Origin: Candidatus Eiseniibacteriota bacterium
Lineage (GTDB): Bacteria > Eisenbacteria > RBG-16-71-46 > JABDJR01
Length of the DNA: 7,612 bases
NCBI GenBank assembly: GCA_013003415.1
Contig: JABDJR010000661.1
Coordinates: 1-7,612, forward strand
Reading direction: 5' to 3'
This document shows, in pieces, positions 6,343 through 7,612 of the stretch. Each line of letters starts with the position of its first letter. The first letter of the stretch is position 1. The notes beneath the pieces were generated by a model that was not told where the DNA came from, did not search any database, and was given only the letters and a program-made list of their open reading frames with translations. The translations under genes were made by a program, and so were the position numbers.

Positions 6343-7612
6343 AGCCGGCTTCGCCGAACTGCAAACCAGATCCAACCTACGGACAACACACCTAAACCCG
6401 CGAGCCAAACGGTTCGATCTACCCAAAACGCGAGTAACAAACAACTCACGAGGCCACAAATCGACCACAATCGAGGGTAAAGGCGATCCTCTTTGGGTAG
6501 GCGCAGTGCGGCAAGGTTAGTGATGGCGTAGTAGACAAGTACGGTGAACGCGCTAAAACTCCATGCCGTTTTGATGCTGCCCATAAGCGTCAATCCCAAG
6601 ACGATAACCCCCACCACCACGACCGCGGCTACTGGTGATGAGTTTCCCTCGTGAATCTGCGCAACAAATCCGGGCATGTCGCTCCGGCGCCCCATGGCAA
6701 GGAGTACACGGGACAGGCCAAGCAACAAATTGAGGAGGACGCCGATCATGGCAGTAATGGCACCCACCGAAAGAAGTGCGGGAAGAAAAGAGTAACCAAA
6801 GGATCTTGAAACCTCGGCTAGCAGGGCTCCGGACTCAGCCGTGGATGCGAGATTTCGACTTCCCCCGAAAGCCCAGAGGGCGACCACAGAGACCAGGAGA
6901 TAAACCAAAGAAGAAACCACTAAAGTGAGAATAATGGCGCGGGGAATGTTCTTCCTCGGTTCGCGCACCTCCTCTCCAAGGGTTGCCACTCTTCCGTAGC
7001 CGGTATAAGCAACAAACATGAGTGCTGTCGCCTGAAGCAGTTGCGACCAAGCGAGGTCTTGGGGGGTCTGGCGTAGAACGCTTGCAAGGCTCGGTTCTCT
7101 CCCGAATAGAGCAACCGAACCAAAAGCGACAAAGGCAAGCAAGGCCAAAAGAGTGATGGTCACAACCACAACATTGGCGTCGCTACTTCGGCGAAGACCA
7201 CTGGCCACCAAGGCCGTCAAGAGAACGACCACTCCTGAGGCCAATAGAATTCTGGCGTCCCCGGTAGACAACCCAAGGCCGTGAAGAAGGTAGGCGCTAA
7301 CCCCAAGTGCGGCCGTGGCCGCGGAGGCCGACTTGGCACAAAGAAACATCCAGCCGGCGGTGAAACCGGCAAGGGGATGGATGAGTCGGTAACCGTATTC
7401 GTAGGTGCCGCCACTCTGAGGGTGGGCGGCTGCGAGTTGGGCGCTGCTAAGAGCATTGCAGGTGGCCACTCCGGCCGCGGCCAAAACAACCCAAGGAGTC
7501 CACCCGTAGGCGATGCCCGCCACAAGACCAAGGCTTACGAAAACACCGGTACCGAGAATAGACCCTAGGCCAAGAAAGGTGGCGCCAAAGACACCGAGTT
7601 CACGGCGAAGCG
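6339..7612 (-). CDS. APC-family amino-acid permease (N-terminus beyond window)
   Basis: 423 residues are visible and the frame stays open to the right edge. A GTG at 7523 could be read as a start, but the frame upstream encodes the conserved first transmembrane helix with GSILGTGVF (visible residues 16-24), the unwound substrate-binding motif of the APC fold, so the true start lies outside. Other family signatures are PQSGGTYEYGYR (64-75) between helices 2 and 3, and the helix 6 segment (about 199-226) with FVAYTGYG and EEVREPRKNIPRAI. Hydrophobic segments continue to the C-terminus at the spacing expected for about 12 helices. The predicted role is secondary transport of an amino acid or polyamine across the inner membrane; the substrate cannot be named. 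The gene converges with the glycosyltransferase, and its TAG (6341-6339) overlaps that gene's TAG. Confidence 0.92.
   Translation of the reverse strand, partial: LRRELGVFGATFLGLGSILGTGVFVSLGLVAGIAYGWTPWVVLAAAGVATCNALSSAQLAAAHPQSGGTYEYGYRLIHPLAGFTAGWMFLCAKSASAATAALGVSAYLLHGLGLSTGDARILLASGVVVLLTALVASGLRRSSDANVVVVTITLLALLAFVAFGSVALFGREPSLASVLRQTPQDLAWSQLLQATALMFVAYTGYGRVATLGEEVREPRKNIPRAIILTLVVSSLVYLLVSVVALWAFGGSRNLASTAESGALLAEVSRSFGYSFLPALLSVGAITAMIGVLLNLLLGLSRVLLAMGRRSDMPGFVAQIHEGNSSPVAAVVVVGVIVLGLTLMGSIKTAWSFSAFTVLVYYAITNLAALRLPKEDRLYPRLWSICGLVSCLLLAFWVDRTVWLAGLGVLSVGWIWFAVRRSRL

Noticed and set aside
7521..7523. GTG as the start of the permease
   Set aside because: The frame upstream to the window edge encodes the conserved first helix (GSILGTGVF), so the start must lie outside.
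7577..7595. Third copy of the repeated promoter motif
   Set aside because: The match is partial (AGGTGGCG then CCAAAGACACC), lies inside permease coding sequence and is explained by the conserved protein segment there.

Overview
The window looks like a chromosomal stretch from a Gram-negative bacterium. Two products carry classical signal peptides, and one of them is an outer-membrane beta-barrel. I cannot place the organism from the sequence. Genes are mostly intact and spaced, with no insertion sequence, CRISPR array, tRNA or rRNA visible.

Layout. (1) 1-1141, minus: the N-terminal 380 residues of a secreted protein with a ricin-type beta-trefoil domain followed by hemopexin-like repeats. 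It starts at TTG and runs off the left edge. (2) 1142-1722: a 581-base gap with no convincing gene. It holds a strong minus-strand terminator hairpin, several other perfect stem-loops and a promoter-like region for the hemopexin gene. (3) 3819-1723, minus: a two-component pair, a membrane PAS histidine kinase (HisKA_3 type) and a NarL/FixJ response regulator, joined stop-to-start with no spacer. (4) 5073-3952, minus: an Omp85/BamA-superfamily surface-antigen barrel without POTRA domains. (5) 5233-6342, plus: a GT-B (GT4-like) glycosyltransferase, divergent from the barrel gene. (6) 7612-6339, minus: an amino-acid permease of the APC family whose N-terminus lies beyond the right edge. Its stop codon shares the CTAG tetranucleotide with the glycosyltransferase stop.

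How they may fit together. The kinase and regulator form one coupled signalling unit. A 16-base gapped motif occurs in the same orientation about 60 bases before the start of the kinase gene and again about 60 bases before the start of the hemopexin gene. Each copy sits next to a -10-like element. It could mark shared control of the sensor operon and the secreted hemopexin protein, possibly by the regulator encoded here. That link is inference. The barrel, glycosyltransferase and permease have no demonstrable functional link to the rest beyond an envelope theme.
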